A stretch of 64,000 nucleotides of DNA from positions 434,001-498,000 of the forward strand of contig CAVSID010000004.1 of the NCBI GenBank assembly GCA_963727915.1. The letters are read 5' to 3'. This document shows, one piece after another, positions 34,702 to 42,998 of this stretch. The notes below the pieces were generated by a model. That model was not told the DNA's origin, did no database searches, and was given only the letters and a program-made list of their open reading frames with translations. This stretch comes from CAWAND01 sp963727915 (GTDB lineage Bacteria > Chloroflexota > Anaerolineae > Anaerolineales > E44-bin32). The position numbers and the translations under genes are program-made. Numbering within the stretch: the stretch's first letter is position 1; each line of letters begins with the position of its first letter.

Positions 34702-34818
34702 GCCCTCGAGCTGATCGGCCGGGGCCATTCACCGCCCTGCCCCAGGCCCGTCCTGAGCATACAACAATCATGCCAAACTCGCCCAGCATCCCCGGTCCGA
34801 TCCAGCGAGATGTTAGGC
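34695..34818 (-). repeat. attC 41 (non-canonical left box)
   Basis: Left box GAAGAAC, right box GTTAGGC, 124 bp. The left box was supplied by cassette 40 on insertion. Confidence 0.9.
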
Positions 34819-34841
34819 AGATTTTGCTCCTATTCAGCCGC

Positions 34842-35462
34842 CTATGGCTGCTCTGGCACGAGCTCGGTTCGGGCCACAACGTAGCCGTCTTTCGCAGGGA
34901 CGAACTGGACCGTTAGCTTAGCCGCCGCGGCGGGGTCCGGCGTATAGACTGATAGCAAGAATTCAACTGGTTTGCCGTTGATCACGGCTTGAGCGACTGA
35001 GAGATCTGGCGTTCGCCACGGACCTTCCCCGGATTCAGAGTCCCCGGTTCCGATCCGTGGGCCTCCCCCACTTTCACTGATCTGTTTCCCGTTGACGGCG
35101 AGGATTGTGCTGCTGCCGTGCTCGATAGGCAGTCCCACGTATGTCCATTCGGTGCGAATCCCCAGGTAGCCAATCTCAGAGTAGTTGGCGCCGTCGATCG
35201 ATTCATCAGATAGGGACGCATCACAGTATAGCCATAGGGCAACAACGAAGTCTCCAGACCTTATCGACCCACCTGCAAGCACAGGGCGAGCGCCGAAATC
35301 ATTGTTGTCTTTTGGAATGAGTGGCGTCATCCACGCCTGTTCACAAGCATCCTTCGACAGGACGATGTGAGGCTCAGGATTGGAGATCGGCGTCGCTCGT
35401 GTCGAGCACCCGGAGAGAATGACTAGAGACGCTAAGAGAAGAGCAACTCTCTTCTTGCGCAC
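34842..35462 (-). CDS. Lipoprotein, unknown domain
   Basis: A 206-residue secreted lipoprotein: signal peptide KKRVALLLASLVILSGC with lipobox L-S-G-C, then a soluble domain with beta-rich segments ACEQAWMTPLIPKDNNDFG, GDFVVALWLYCDASLSDES, EWTYVGLPIEHGSSTILAVN and KLTVQFVPAKDGYVVAR. No propeller repeats. Possibly an extracytoplasmic binding protein. Complete gene. Confidence 0.72.
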   Translation of the reverse strand: MRKKRVALLLASLVILSGCSTRATPISNPEPHIVLSKDACEQAWMTPLIPKDNNDFGARPVLAGGSIRSGDFVVALWLYCDASLSDESIDGANYSEIGYLGIRTEWTYVGLPIEHGSSTILAVNGKQISESGGGPRIGTGDSESGEGPWRTPDLSVAQAVINGKPVEFLLSVYTPDPAAAAKLTVQFVPAKDGYVVARTELVPEQP

Positions 35463-35496
35463 GGCCTCCTCCTGATTCTTTAGCGGGGCGAAATCT

Positions 35497-35621
35497 GCCT
35501 AACGCCCTCGAGCTGATCGGCCGGGGCACGCTCACCGCCCTGCCCCCGAACCATCCTGAGCATACAACAATCAAGCCAAACTCGCCCAGCATCCCCGGTC
35601 CGATCCAGCGAGATGTTAGGC
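35497..35621 (-). repeat. attC 42
   Basis: Boxes GCCTAAC/GTTAGGC, 125 bp, standard class. Confidence 0.93.
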
Positions 35622-35672
35622 ATCCCACACTGCGTCTACCATGCGAACCAGGGGGATTGATCCGCCCAAAGG

Positions 35673-36098
35673 CTAAGGGGTGAACGCTTCTATCCCAAGG
35701 GCTGTGGCAAAGAGCAGTCCAGCGACCATACCCATGCGAACCAGAAATCCGAAACCTTGCTCCTCCTGGCCCATCTCTCTCCGTGCTCGTTCAGCCGCAG
35801 AGGGCTCTCCTGCCGTGCTCCCGTATTGATACATGGCGCTGCGAGTGCTTTCCCAGCCACCGAGGACACTTATAAGCCCGATGACGAGCGCCCCTCCTCC
35901 GGCCCATGCCAAACCGGCGGCATAGCCGTGCACTGTCCGCCAGCCTCCGATGACGCAGATGATACCCACGACGACATAGAGAAGGATGGCAACCAGTATC
36001 ACTGACTTAGCGAGAGAGGATGGGAGAGGACGTTGCGCATCAGCTTTCCCTCTGAATGGCGAGTTCGAGAAGTGCCAAGGGATTGGTGTTAGACCCAT
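35673..36098 (-). CDS. Three-helix membrane protein
   Basis: A 141-residue protein: helices at VILVAILLYVVVGIICVIGG, AAGLAWAGGGALVIGLISVLG and LVRMGMVAGLLFATALGIEAF, with a charged loop RARREMGQEEQGFG before the last. The layout resembles small putative membrane proteins with no assigned role. The true start may be an internal codon near the first helix, as the first 25 residues are poorly hydrophobic. Confidence 0.65.
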   Translation of the reverse strand: MGLTPIPWHFSNSPFRGKADAQRPLPSSLAKSVILVAILLYVVVGIICVIGGWRTVHGYAAGLAWAGGGALVIGLISVLGGWESTRSAMYQYGSTAGEPSAAERARREMGQEEQGFGFLVRMGMVAGLLFATALGIEAFTP

Positions 36099-36178
36099 CC
36101 CAACTATCAGATTAGCACAAGTTCGGATACATCATACTGGTAAGTCTTGGGCTCGAAGTCGGGGCTTGAGGAAGGGAT

Positions 36179-36302
36179 GCCTAACGCCCTCGAGCTGATC
36201 GGCCGGGGTTGATCAACGACAAGCCTCGCCGACGATGCGAGAATACATCAACCTGGCCAAACGCGCACCGCATCCCCGGTCCGATCCAGCGAGATGTTAG
36301 GC
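36179..36302 (-). repeat. attC 43
   Basis: Boxes GCCTAAC/GTTAGGC, 124 bp; AATACATCAA centre variant. Confidence 0.93.
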
Positions 36303-36393
36303 CTTTCCGCAATTGAAGCCATGTAGTCCTAGTGATCCCCTTTTGGAATTGTCCTCACACGTGCTCAGTAGCTGCAGATCTAATGAACCTTCC

Positions 36394-37023
36394 TTATCTT
36401 GGATCCGAAGCGGAGTCTGATGACAGTTGAGTCTTCGCCCAACCGAGACTCCGCCAAGTTTGGATCGTTGCTGCAAGATACCAGAGGCCCACAAATGGAC
36501 CTAGATCGATTGATCCAGCAGACGAAGGTGGCGTGGGGAATGGAAGCAGATTGAGGATTATCAGGAAACATCCGAGCAAGATACCAGGTACTCCGAAGAA
36601 CCATCGAAATCGAGGATGCCTTAGCATTGCCCAGCCGAAGAAGATCGTTCCGACGCCAATATAGACATCCCAGGCAACATCAAGACCCAGCCAAACAGCT
36701 TCGAGTTGGGCGCCAACCGTGGCTCCTGTATTGATGGCCACTTGCTTGACCGCCAACTGTACAAGCGCCATAGCTGTGAATATGGCGCCTGCAGTGAAGT
36801 TTGAGATTGCTCCAATCACCCCTGGGACTGATGCCCAATTCAACGCAATTATCTTCATTAATCCAAGACTGCCCACACCAATCGAGAGACCGAGGAAACT
36901 GGCAACTACCGTAATCAAAGCAGAAGGTCCGGGAACGATCAGGAGAGTTGGATAAAGAACAGCAGCCAAGATGCCTCCAACAATGCCGGCAGTTATCCAT
37001 TGGATTTGATATTCCGTGCACAT
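36394..37023 (-). CDS. Multi-pass membrane protein, unknown family
   Basis: A 209-residue protein with about six hydrophobic segments: IVGGILAAVLYPTLLIVPG, LITVVASFLGLSIGVGSLG, VIGAISNFTAGAIFTAMALV, WDVYIGVGTIFFGWAML, FFGVPGILLGCFLIILNLL and FVGLWYLAATIQTW. The spacing is like DUF4386-type proteins but the match is not certain. ATG 37023 follows GGAGGCGC. Confidence 0.68.
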   Translation of the reverse strand: MCTEYQIQWITAGIVGGILAAVLYPTLLIVPGPSALITVVASFLGLSIGVGSLGLMKIIALNWASVPGVIGAISNFTAGAIFTAMALVQLAVKQVAINTGATVGAQLEAVWLGLDVAWDVYIGVGTIFFGWAMLRHPRFRWFFGVPGILLGCFLIILNLLPFPTPPSSAGSIDLGPFVGLWYLAATIQTWRSLGWAKTQLSSDSASDPR

Positions 37024-37079
37024 TTTTGCGCCTCCTTCCATAATTCCCATTGTTACATCAATATTCGACATTCGGAAAG

Positions 37080-37203
37080 GCCTAACGCCCTCGAGCTGAT
37101 CGGCCGGGGCCAACCATGGGCTTGCCCCCGCACCACCCTGAGCATACAACAATCACCCGAAATTGGCCCAGCATCCCCGGTCCGATCCAGCGAGATGTTA
37201 GGC
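37080..37203 (-). repeat. attC 44
   Basis: Boxes GCCTAAC/GTTAGGC, 124 bp, standard class. Confidence 0.93.
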
Positions 37204-37227
37204 GGAGTTGCCGTCACATTTCGGGCG

Positions 37228-38067
37228 TCACTCATGCGGGCGGACAACATCGGCTTGGAGGCCGACTGTGTCCGCGAGCGACTTATGGACAAGGTGTGCG
37301 TAGCTGGCAAGCATCTGAATCGCTTGCTTGGCATGTTCCCTATCGATGGACGGAGTGTATACATCCTCGTGCCAAGAGCCGGGGAAGTACTTGCGCAGGA
37401 GACGGGAGACCGTGCCATCGGGGACGCGGAACTGATCGAGGCGTACTTTGAAGTCCGAGTGAGCAGCCCCATGTCGAAGTGTCACTAGGACAGAGAGCCA
37501 TTGCTCAAGGTTGATGCCGAGGTTGTTGTTCGATTCGATTCGTGCGAGTTGAGAAGCTTCCGACCTGAGTAACTTCAAGATCGAGAATGTATCCCATCTA
37601 CTCTCACGAAACATGGATTTCCACGAGTCGAGTTCATCCCGCTCGATGGGCAAATATCTGAGCCCAGGCCGCGGCTTTTCGGGCGGGAACATGAAGTAGT
37701 GCGTCGAGGCCTGGTCTCTCAAGTACGTCTCGAAGGCCTCGTATGACTGGGCAACCATGAGGGCGTTCCACCTGACAATGACCTCGTCAGCTGCCTCATA
37801 GTACTCCTCGCCCTGCCTAGTGAATGCACCAACGGGGAAGTACGGTGTGTACCTGAGATTGGATGGTTCGACGATATCCTGAACCCCGAGAGCAAAGCCT
37901 GCAAACACTAGAGACGGATCAGCGCCACTCTTCTCGAACGATCGTCGGAAAGATGATTTGAAGTTGTCGAGTTGGTTGTCGAGAATGGAGGCTAGGCCGT
38001 TCAACACAGTGAGGCGTTCGAAGAGTGCCAGGATAGGTATCGAATACGAATTGCTTTTCTCACTCAT
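37228..38067 (-). CDS. Hypothetical protein with HEPN-like R-x4-H motif
   Basis: A 279-residue helical protein from ATG 38067: ALFERLTVLNGLASILDNQL, VRWNALMVAQSYEAFETYLR, WDTFSILKLLRSEASQLARI, INLEQWLSVLVTLRHGAAHS (R-HGAA-H) and REHAKQAIQMLASYAHLVH. The motif and helix layout resemble HEPN/MAE_28990-type proteins. Function, if RNase-like, is inferred. No partner in the cassette. Confidence 0.62.
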   Translation of the reverse strand: MSEKSNSYSIPILALFERLTVLNGLASILDNQLDNFKSSFRRSFEKSGADPSLVFAGFALGVQDIVEPSNLRYTPYFPVGAFTRQGEEYYEAADEVIVRWNALMVAQSYEAFETYLRDQASTHYFMFPPEKPRPGLRYLPIERDELDSWKSMFRESRWDTFSILKLLRSEASQLARIESNNNLGINLEQWLSVLVTLRHGAAHSDFKVRLDQFRVPDGTVSRLLRKYFPGSWHEDVYTPSIDREHAKQAIQMLASYAHLVHKSLADTVGLQADVVRPHE

Positions 38068-38082
38068 TGAATAGAGCACTCC

Positions 38083-38206
38083 GCCTAACGCCCTCGAGCT
38101 GATCGGCCGGGGCCATTCACCGCCCCGCCCCCGACTCATCCTGAACATACAACAATCACGCCAAATTCGCCCCGCATCCCCGGTCCGATCTGGCGAGATG
38201 TTAGGC
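38083..38206 (-). repeat. attC 45
   Basis: Boxes GCCTAAC/GTTAGGC, 124 bp, standard class; right arm has TCTGGCG. Confidence 0.92.
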
Positions 38207-38266
38207 CGCAGCGACAGTGGATTGCGACGTAGACTAGGAGAAATGTGTACACCGGTCCTTTAACCA

Positions 38267-38758
38267 TCAAATGTCAAGTGGCTGCAGTCCGTTCATACCC
38301 AGGATCAAAGAGATTTCGCTCCCATGATGCAGGTCATGTTCCAGAACATGATAGATTACCCAGCTGCGTGAAACCTCGTCTATATGCCCATCCCACTCAT
38401 CCGGGAAGGTCTTGGCGCAGTCGAGGGGCGTCCACCGCTGCAAGCGAGACTGGATGAATTGCCATGTCTCCTCGAGCCCTTTCACCAGGTCCGCAGGAGG
38501 ACGTTCCGGGGAGTTGAGTTGGCCCCATTGCATGTAGTCGCTCATCGCTTCGTTAGGATCTTGCAGAGTGCCACTGAACCACCCCGCCCGGACCGAAACA
38601 ACATGCTGCACAATCTGTCCAAGCGGCCACATTCCAGGGGCCGGCTGCAGCATGAGATGGTCAGCTGTGAGCGGAGAGATGCAGTCTTGCAGCCTTTTGT
38701 TGTAGCCCCGCCAGTTATCGTAGATTACGGCGAGTGTCGATTGGGAACCCTGTTCCAT
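38267..38758 (-). CDS. DinB-like four-helix-bundle protein
   Basis: A 163-residue DinB superfamily protein: LAVIYDNWRGYNKRLQDCI, PGMWPLGQIVQHVVSVRAGW (first His ligand) and SWVIYHVLEHDLHHGSEISL (two further His ligands spaced as in metal-binding DinB/YfiT proteins). Likely a metal-dependent thiol transferase; substrate unknown. Only distantly related to the DinB protein of cassette 4. Confidence 0.85.
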   Translation of the reverse strand: MEQGSQSTLAVIYDNWRGYNKRLQDCISPLTADHLMLQPAPGMWPLGQIVQHVVSVRAGWFSGTLQDPNEAMSDYMQWGQLNSPERPPADLVKGLEETWQFIQSRLQRWTPLDCAKTFPDEWDGHIDEVSRSWVIYHVLEHDLHHGSEISLILGMNGLQPLDI

Positions 38759-38815
38759 CCAGTACTCCTTGAGAGCCTTCGCGGTTAGCAGAGCATCACT
38801 GTCGGATCAGAAGCG

Positions 38816-38970
38816 GCCTAACGCCCTCGAGCTTCGCGAAGCACCCTGAGCGCAGCCGAAGGGGATCGGCCGGGGCCACGTCTCCGCCTTGCCCCCGCAC
38901 CGTCCTGAGCATACATCAATCACGCCAAACTCGCCCAGCATCCCCGGTCCGATCCAGCGAGATGTTAGGC
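38816..38970 (-). repeat. attC 46
   Basis: Boxes GCCTAAC/GTTAGGC, 155 bp. The only REP-insertion site outside the left 20 kb. Confidence 0.93.
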
Positions 38971-39027
38971 CGCTGCAACGTGCGTACTGGTGAGGCTTGA
39001 GGGCTACCTCACTCATCTCATCCTAAC

Positions 39028-39049
39028 GAAAGGAAGGTACAGTCCTTTC
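39028..39049 (+). promoter_or_regulatory. Leader hairpin before the plus-strand hydrolase
   Basis: GAAAGGA and TCCTTTC (39028-39034, 39043-39049) form a perfect 7-base stem with an 8-base loop, 22 bases upstream of ATG 39071 and just before the GGAGG ribosome site. Could be an operator or translation-control hairpin. Confidence 0.4.
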
Positions 39050-39070
39050 GCTCGCAACGGAGGATAGAAG

Positions 39071-40027
39071 ATGTACGAACATGACCTCATTTTTGAATCT
39101 GATGGATTGAAGCTCTCAGGGACGCTGTGCTTGCCCGGCCCGACTGGACAATTCCCAGGCGTGCTTTTGATTCCGGGCTCGGGTCAGATGGACCGCAATG
39201 AGAACAGCCCCAAATTGCAGCTTAACGCTTTCCATGATTTGAGCGGATTTCTTGCACGCAGTGGCATAGCGTCTCTCCGTTATGACAAGAGGGGAGTGGG
39301 AAAGAGCGAGGGCGACTATTGGGCAACTGGTTTCAAGGATAGGATCCAAGATGCATTTGAAGCACTGGGAGAGTTGAACCAACAAGACACGATCCAACCC
39401 CATCAAGTCTTCATAATTGGCCACAGCGAAGGTGCCGTAATCGCGGCAAAGATGGCGTCCGAAGGGGCCAATGTTGCAGGGGCGATTTTGTTGGCGGGCA
39501 GCGCGCGATCGGGCGAGGCTGTTCTCAAGTGGCAGGCGACCCAGATCGGCAAGGGTTTGAAGGGCGTGAATGGTTGGCTGGTTCGAACTCTCCACATTGA
39601 CGTTGCCAAAGCCCAACAAAAGGAACTGGATCGGATCAAGGGCTCCAAGAAGGATTTCTACAGACGCCAATTCCTGGTGAAGGTCAACGCGAAGTGGCTA
39701 CGCGAGTTCATGGCGTACGATCCGGCAGTCGATCTTCCTAGAGTGACCGTTCCCATGCTGGCGATCACAGGCTCGAAAGACATTCAAGTAGATCCGGCCG
39801 ACCTGGAACGTATGGCAGGCCTAGTGAGAACCCCATTCGAATGCCACGAGATTCAAGGCATGACGCATCTTCTGAGGCTTACGAATGGGGACGGCCAAAT
39901 CTCAGACTATAGGAGCGAAATCAAGCGACCAATCGCCCCGGAGCTACTCGAAATCGTGCTCCATTGGCTGCAGGAAAGGATTTCCGAGAGCACCGCTGAA
40001 CAGCGGCCGGTTCGGTCCAAGGTTTGA
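39071..40027 (+). CDS. Alpha/beta hydrolase, opposite to the array
   Basis: A 318-residue enzyme: GLKLSGTLCLPG, PGVLLIPGSGQMDRNEN (oxyanion region), SLRYDKRGVGKSEG, the nucleophile elbow GHSEGA with S119, LAITGSKDIQVDP with the catalytic Asp, and GMTHLLR with the His. This fits the YqjL/dienelactone-hydrolase-like esterase group. A GGAGGATAG ribosome site precedes ATG 39071. It is intact and convergent with the array, so it should use its own promoter in 38971-39070. Confidence 0.93.
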   Translation: MYEHDLIFESDGLKLSGTLCLPGPTGQFPGVLLIPGSGQMDRNENSPKLQLNAFHDLSGFLARSGIASLRYDKRGVGKSEGDYWATGFKDRIQDAFEALGELNQQDTIQPHQVFIIGHSEGAVIAAKMASEGANVAGAILLAGSARSGEAVLKWQATQIGKGLKGVNGWLVRTLHIDVAKAQQKELDRIKGSKKDFYRRQFLVKVNAKWLREFMAYDPAVDLPRVTVPMLAITGSKDIQVDPADLERMAGLVRTPFECHEIQGMTHLLRLTNGDGQISDYRSEIKRPIAPELLEIVLHWLQERISESTAEQRPVRSKV

Positions 40028-40088
40028 AGGAACCAAGTCCATCTGATTGGTTTGACTTCAACGGGACAGACCAGGGTCAATTGCAGCG

Positions 40089-40212
40089 GCCTAACGCCTC
40101 CGAGCTGATGGGCCGGGGCCACTCACCACCTCGCCTCCAACCCGTCCTGAGCATACAACAATCGCGCCAAACTCGCCCAGCATCCCCGGTCCCATCCAGC
40201 GAGATGTTAGCT
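40089..40212 (-). repeat. attC 47
   Basis: Boxes GCCTAAC/GTTAGCT, 124 bp; GGG/CCC covariant stem. Right box matches attC 48 left box (AGCTAAC). Confidence 0.93.
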
Positions 40213-40226
40213 GGCCTTGTTCTTCA

Positions 40227-40530
40227 TCACGGCTTCTTTAGCATGTTCTCTGCACGGTCCAGAAGCGCCTTCAGGTCACGATAGGTGTCTTCGGCCCTCC
40301 GCGCCACTTTGCAAACGACGATCACTACTTCGTCTTCAAAGACCGCATATATGACTTCGTGCTGGCCTTCTCGCACTCTGTAGAGCATATCGTCCAGTTT
40401 GATGCACCCGGGCGGTCGGGATTCTCCGCGAAGGGAGCGCATGGTCTCCACCAAGCGCTCCCTCTGCTTCCTCTCGATCCTCTGCAGTTGCTTCTCCACT
40501 TCTCGATGAAATCTTGAGGGTGAAAGTCAT
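40227..40530 (-). pseudogene. RelE/ParE-type toxin, frameshifted near the start
   Basis: ATG 40530 begins TFTLKISSR, then an indel near 40500 leads to VEKQLQRIERKQRERLVETM, PPGCIKLDDMLYRVREGQHE, VIYAVFEDEVVIVVCKVARR and YRDLKALLDRAENMLKK. The strand/helix order is that of RelE-family ribosome-dependent mRNA interferases. Without the break the protein is about 100 residues. It follows the Phd-type antitoxin by two bases. Confidence 0.8.
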
Positions 40531-40532
40531 GA

Positions 40533-40794
40533 TCAGGGGCCAAGTCGCTCAAAGACCTCTTCTGCATCGGTGGCAACATCTTGATCTTCGAGGTACTCGG
40601 CGACAGCCAGCCGGCCGTCCAGGACATCCTCCAGGTGTTCAACCCTATCGAGGAGGCGATCATACTCTGCTGGCTCGATCAACATGGCTGCCGGCTTGCT
40701 ATTTGACAGAACGAGCAGCGGACCTTCTCGCAGTCCGGCTAGGTATGACTTGAGGTTCGGAACGCAATTCCGTGACTGTCGCAGTCCTCAGCAT
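40533..40794 (-). pseudogene. Phd/YefM-type antitoxin, frameshifted
   Basis: ATG 40794 gives RTATVTELRS; one extra G near 40765 then shifts the frame to NLKSYLAGLREGPLLVLSNS, KPAAMLIEPAEYDRLLDRVE and an acidic tail (YLEDQDVATDAEEVFERLG). This is the Phd DNA-binding fold followed by a toxin-binding tail. It should repress its own promoter and neutralise the RelE-like toxin. As read, neither protein of the pair is complete. Confidence 0.8.
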
Positions 40795-40828
40795 GATCCA
40801 TCCAATCTGTACGTATTGGCGTACACTA

Positions 40829-40840
40829 TAGCGTACGCTA
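40829..40840 (-). promoter_or_regulatory. Operator palindrome of the Phd/RelE module
   Basis: TAGCGTACGCTA, a perfect 12-base palindrome, flanked by further GTAC half-sites (40819, 40845, 40859) upstream of the antitoxin start. Confidence 0.6.
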
Positions 40841-40850
40841 TTCAGTACAG

Positions 40851-40879
40851 ATTATACAGTACTTCTGGGTAATTTCACA
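40851..40879 (-). promoter_or_regulatory. Promoter of the Phd/RelE module
   Basis: Minus strand TGTGAA (40879-40874), 17 bases, perfect TATAAT (40856-40851). Weak -35, consensus -10; the palindrome lies just downstream. Confidence 0.6.
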
Positions 40880-40901
40880 CAAGCGCCGGTCGGCTAAGGC
40901 C

Positions 40902-41025
40902 AGCTAACGCCCTCGAGCTGATCGGCCGGGGCCATTCACCGCCTTGCGCCAGCCTCGCCCTGAGCATACAACAATCACGCCAAACTCGCCCACCATCCCC
41001 GGTCCGATCCAGCGAGATGTTAGGC
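40902..41025 (-). repeat. attC 48
   Basis: Boxes AGCTAAC/GTTAGGC, 124 bp, standard class. Confidence 0.93.
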
Positions 41026-41061
41026 AGATCGAGGGTGACTGATGGAAGAGGCCCACAGGAT

Positions 41062-42156
41062 TCAGTTGACATGCAGCCAGAACTCCACTTGTTTGTATGT
41101 GAGGCCAGACGTGACTCCCTTCGGAATAGAGCCCTCCCCCTCCCATATGACGACTTGGTCATTTGCGACGTAGGCAAACATCGAATCGTCGGTGGATCTA
41201 ATGAATTTGCCCAGAGAGTTCCCTGGTGGCAGTGGAACTGTGAGCGTCCGGAGCGCACCGCTTTTAATGCTCAATATTCCAATCTCGGTGTAGTTACGTA
41301 GATATGCAACCGAGTTCGAGTCAGCCGACCACACAAATGGACCGACCAGGAGCGCTCTATACCGCGCTTGTCTCGGGCAAGTTTGTGGATCCTGTAGGCA
41401 ATCCGTGGGCACGGTGTACAGGCCATTGTTGGGAGAGAATGGCTTTGAATAGGAGTACGCTAGGACACTGCCATCTGGGGACCAGGCTGGATCCAAGCAT
41501 GAGCCCTCCCGGCTTGAACATTCGGTGATCGTTGTCATCGAGTGTCCTTGCACGGAAACAACGTGGATCTCATCGTCCGAACAGCCGAGTGCGAGCATGG
41601 TCCCGTCTGGCGACCATGATCCCAGATAGCACCCTATTGTGCCTTCAATCCGAGCGTCTTGTCGTGATTCTAGATCCAAAAGATGTATCACAGGATTGTA
41701 GATATTGTCTTCGTACGCCAAGGTGATCCCATCTGGAGAGAGACTTGCTTCACACAATGCACTGGCAATTCGTACCTGGGACCCATCTGATAGGCTGACA
41801 AGAAACAAAGCGTACTTAGGGTTGCCTGCGGCATCGAGGCCGTCATAACCGCAGTAAGCGATATAGTCCCCAGCTTTCAGCTCCCGGATATCGAAGAATT
41901 GGGGAGTCGGCGAAACAGTTGGCGTGGCCGTGTTAGTCGGGGTATCCACTGCTGGGGATGCCAGAGTGATTCGCGGCGTCTCGGTGAGAGAGGGGGCCAA
42001 GCTCGGAAGTGACAGGGTTGTCTTTGGCAGCTGCCCTTGGCAACCCCCGATTGTCCAAAGAAGTGTCGAGATGGCAGTCAGTGCTACTCTCTTCAGAGGA
42101 ATCGCCTGTGGAGCATTGTCCGTTCCTCTCTTGGAGTGCGAAATCTCCGACATCAT
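41062..42156 (-). CDS. Lipoprotein with TolB/WD40-like beta-propeller
   Basis: A 364-residue protein: an N-terminal signal VALTAISTLLWTIGGC (lipobox I-G-G-C), a Thr/Pro-rich linker (LSLPSLAPSLTETP, TPTNTATPTVSPTP), then blades marked by LSPDGITLAYEDN, SWSPDGTMLALGCSD, AWSPDGSVLAYSYS and VWSADSNSVAYLRN. An extracytoplasmic propeller of unknown partner; Cys pairs inside the blades suggest disulfides. Intact. ATG 42156 is the first after attC 49 with a plausible signal; a GTG at 42183 is the alternative. Confidence 0.85.
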   Translation of the reverse strand: MMSEISHSKRGTDNAPQAIPLKRVALTAISTLLWTIGGCQGQLPKTTLSLPSLAPSLTETPRITLASPAVDTPTNTATPTVSPTPQFFDIRELKAGDYIAYCGYDGLDAAGNPKYALFLVSLSDGSQVRIASALCEASLSPDGITLAYEDNIYNPVIHLLDLESRQDARIEGTIGCYLGSWSPDGTMLALGCSDDEIHVVSVQGHSMTTITECSSREGSCLDPAWSPDGSVLAYSYSKPFSPNNGLYTVPTDCLQDPQTCPRQARYRALLVGPFVWSADSNSVAYLRNYTEIGILSIKSGALRTLTVPLPPGNSLGKFIRSTDDSMFAYVANDQVVIWEGEGSIPKGVTSGLTYKQVEFWLHVN

Positions 42157-42205
42157 TGGTAGAAACTCATTGCTAACGCCCACAAAGACAGCATTCTTGC
42201 GATCT

Positions 42206-42329
42206 GCCTAACGCCCTCGAGCTGATCGGCCGGGGCCACGCACCGCCATGCCCCTGGGCCACCTTGAGCATACGACAAGCATGCCAAACTCGCCCAGCAT
42301 CCCCGGTCCGATCCAGCGAGATGTTATGC
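42206..42329 (-). repeat. attC 49
   Basis: Boxes GCCTAAC/GTTATGC, 124 bp. Right box matches attC 50 left box. Confidence 0.93.
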
Positions 42330-42644
42330 TGCACCGCGCGAAATGACCTTGCCCACATCCTCCTTGGTCGCCCCCATCTTGATCAAGGATTTGACTTGAA
42401 GATCAATTGAAACGCTTGGATCACCGGCTTCGATCTTTGCCACTCGAGATTGGCTGGATCCGATGAGCTTAGCGATCTGCTGCTGAGTGAGCTTCTGCTG
42501 GCGCCGGAGTTCGCGGATCATCTGACTCAACGCGATCTTGATATCTATGTAGGCAATGTCATCATCAGACAGGCCCAGAAACTCCTGGGTGCCCCCGATT
42601 TTCCATCCCTGAGCCTCGAGTTTCTTTCGTTTCTCTTCGTCCAT
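42324..42644 (-). CDS. higA: HigA-type XRE antitoxin
   Basis: A 106-residue protein with an XRE/Cro helix-turn-helix: ELRRQQKLTQQQIAKLIGSS, QSRVAKIEAGDPSVSIDLQV. The N-terminal third (EEKRKKLEAQGWKIGGTQEF) is typical of HigA partners of Gp49-like toxins. It binds its own promoter and the toxin. It lies downstream of the toxin, four bases apart, and its stop falls in attC 49. Confidence 0.92.
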   Translation of the reverse strand: MDEEKRKKLEAQGWKIGGTQEFLGLSDDDIAYIDIKIALSQMIRELRRQQKLTQQQIAKLIGSSQSRVAKIEAGDPSVSIDLQVKSLIKMGATKEDVGKVISRGAA

Positions 42645-42648
42645 TGAC

Positions 42649-42990
42649 CTAGCCTCCTACCAATCGGTCGTATTCGCCCAAGCGTCGCCTGCTATTCTCA
42701 ATTACGCGTTTGGGTGTCTGCCTCGACTTCTTGCTGAATACCTCCACAATCAATATCGCATCACTGTCAATACGATAGACAATTCGCCACGTTGAATCTC
42801 GATCATTGACCCTGAGTTCGTGAACTCGGGAGCCGATCGACCGCATAGGCCTCGAACTCGGCAGCGAGAGCATCTCGCCCTTCTGAAGCTGCCTTAGCAG
42901 GAAACCCGCTTCGAGTCGCGCCTCGCGAGAGAATGGTGGTGTCTGGATTTCGCCATGCAACCAGACAAGCGGCTTATCTTCTGGACACAT
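42649..42990 (-). CDS. higB: HigB/Gp49-type mRNA interferase toxin
   Basis: A 113-residue toxin: KPLVWLHGEIQTPPFSREAR, FLLRQLQKGEMLSLPSSRPM, ELRVNDRDSTWRIVYRIDSD and VFSKKSRQTPKRVIENSRRR are the full phage-derived Gp49-like HigB pattern, with RelE-like basic and Tyr/Arg residues for ribosome-dependent mRNA cleavage. Toxin-first order with HigA is typical. The ATG is only a few bases from the predicted transcription start, so the mRNA is probably leaderless. Confidence 0.93.
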   Translation of the reverse strand: MCPEDKPLVWLHGEIQTPPFSREARLEAGFLLRQLQKGEMLSLPSSRPMRSIGSRVHELRVNDRDSTWRIVYRIDSDAILIVEVFSKKSRQTPKRVIENSRRRLGEYDRLVGG

Positions 42991-42998
42991 GTGTGTGG

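Noticed and set aside
39116..39670. Minus-strand frame of 184 codons opposite the hydrolase
   Set aside because: It is the shadow of the alpha/beta hydrolase, whose catalytic motifs are all on the plus strand.
42171..42177. TGCTAAC box near the start of the cassette 48 gene
   Set aside because: No stem or second box follows; chance match or minor remnant.
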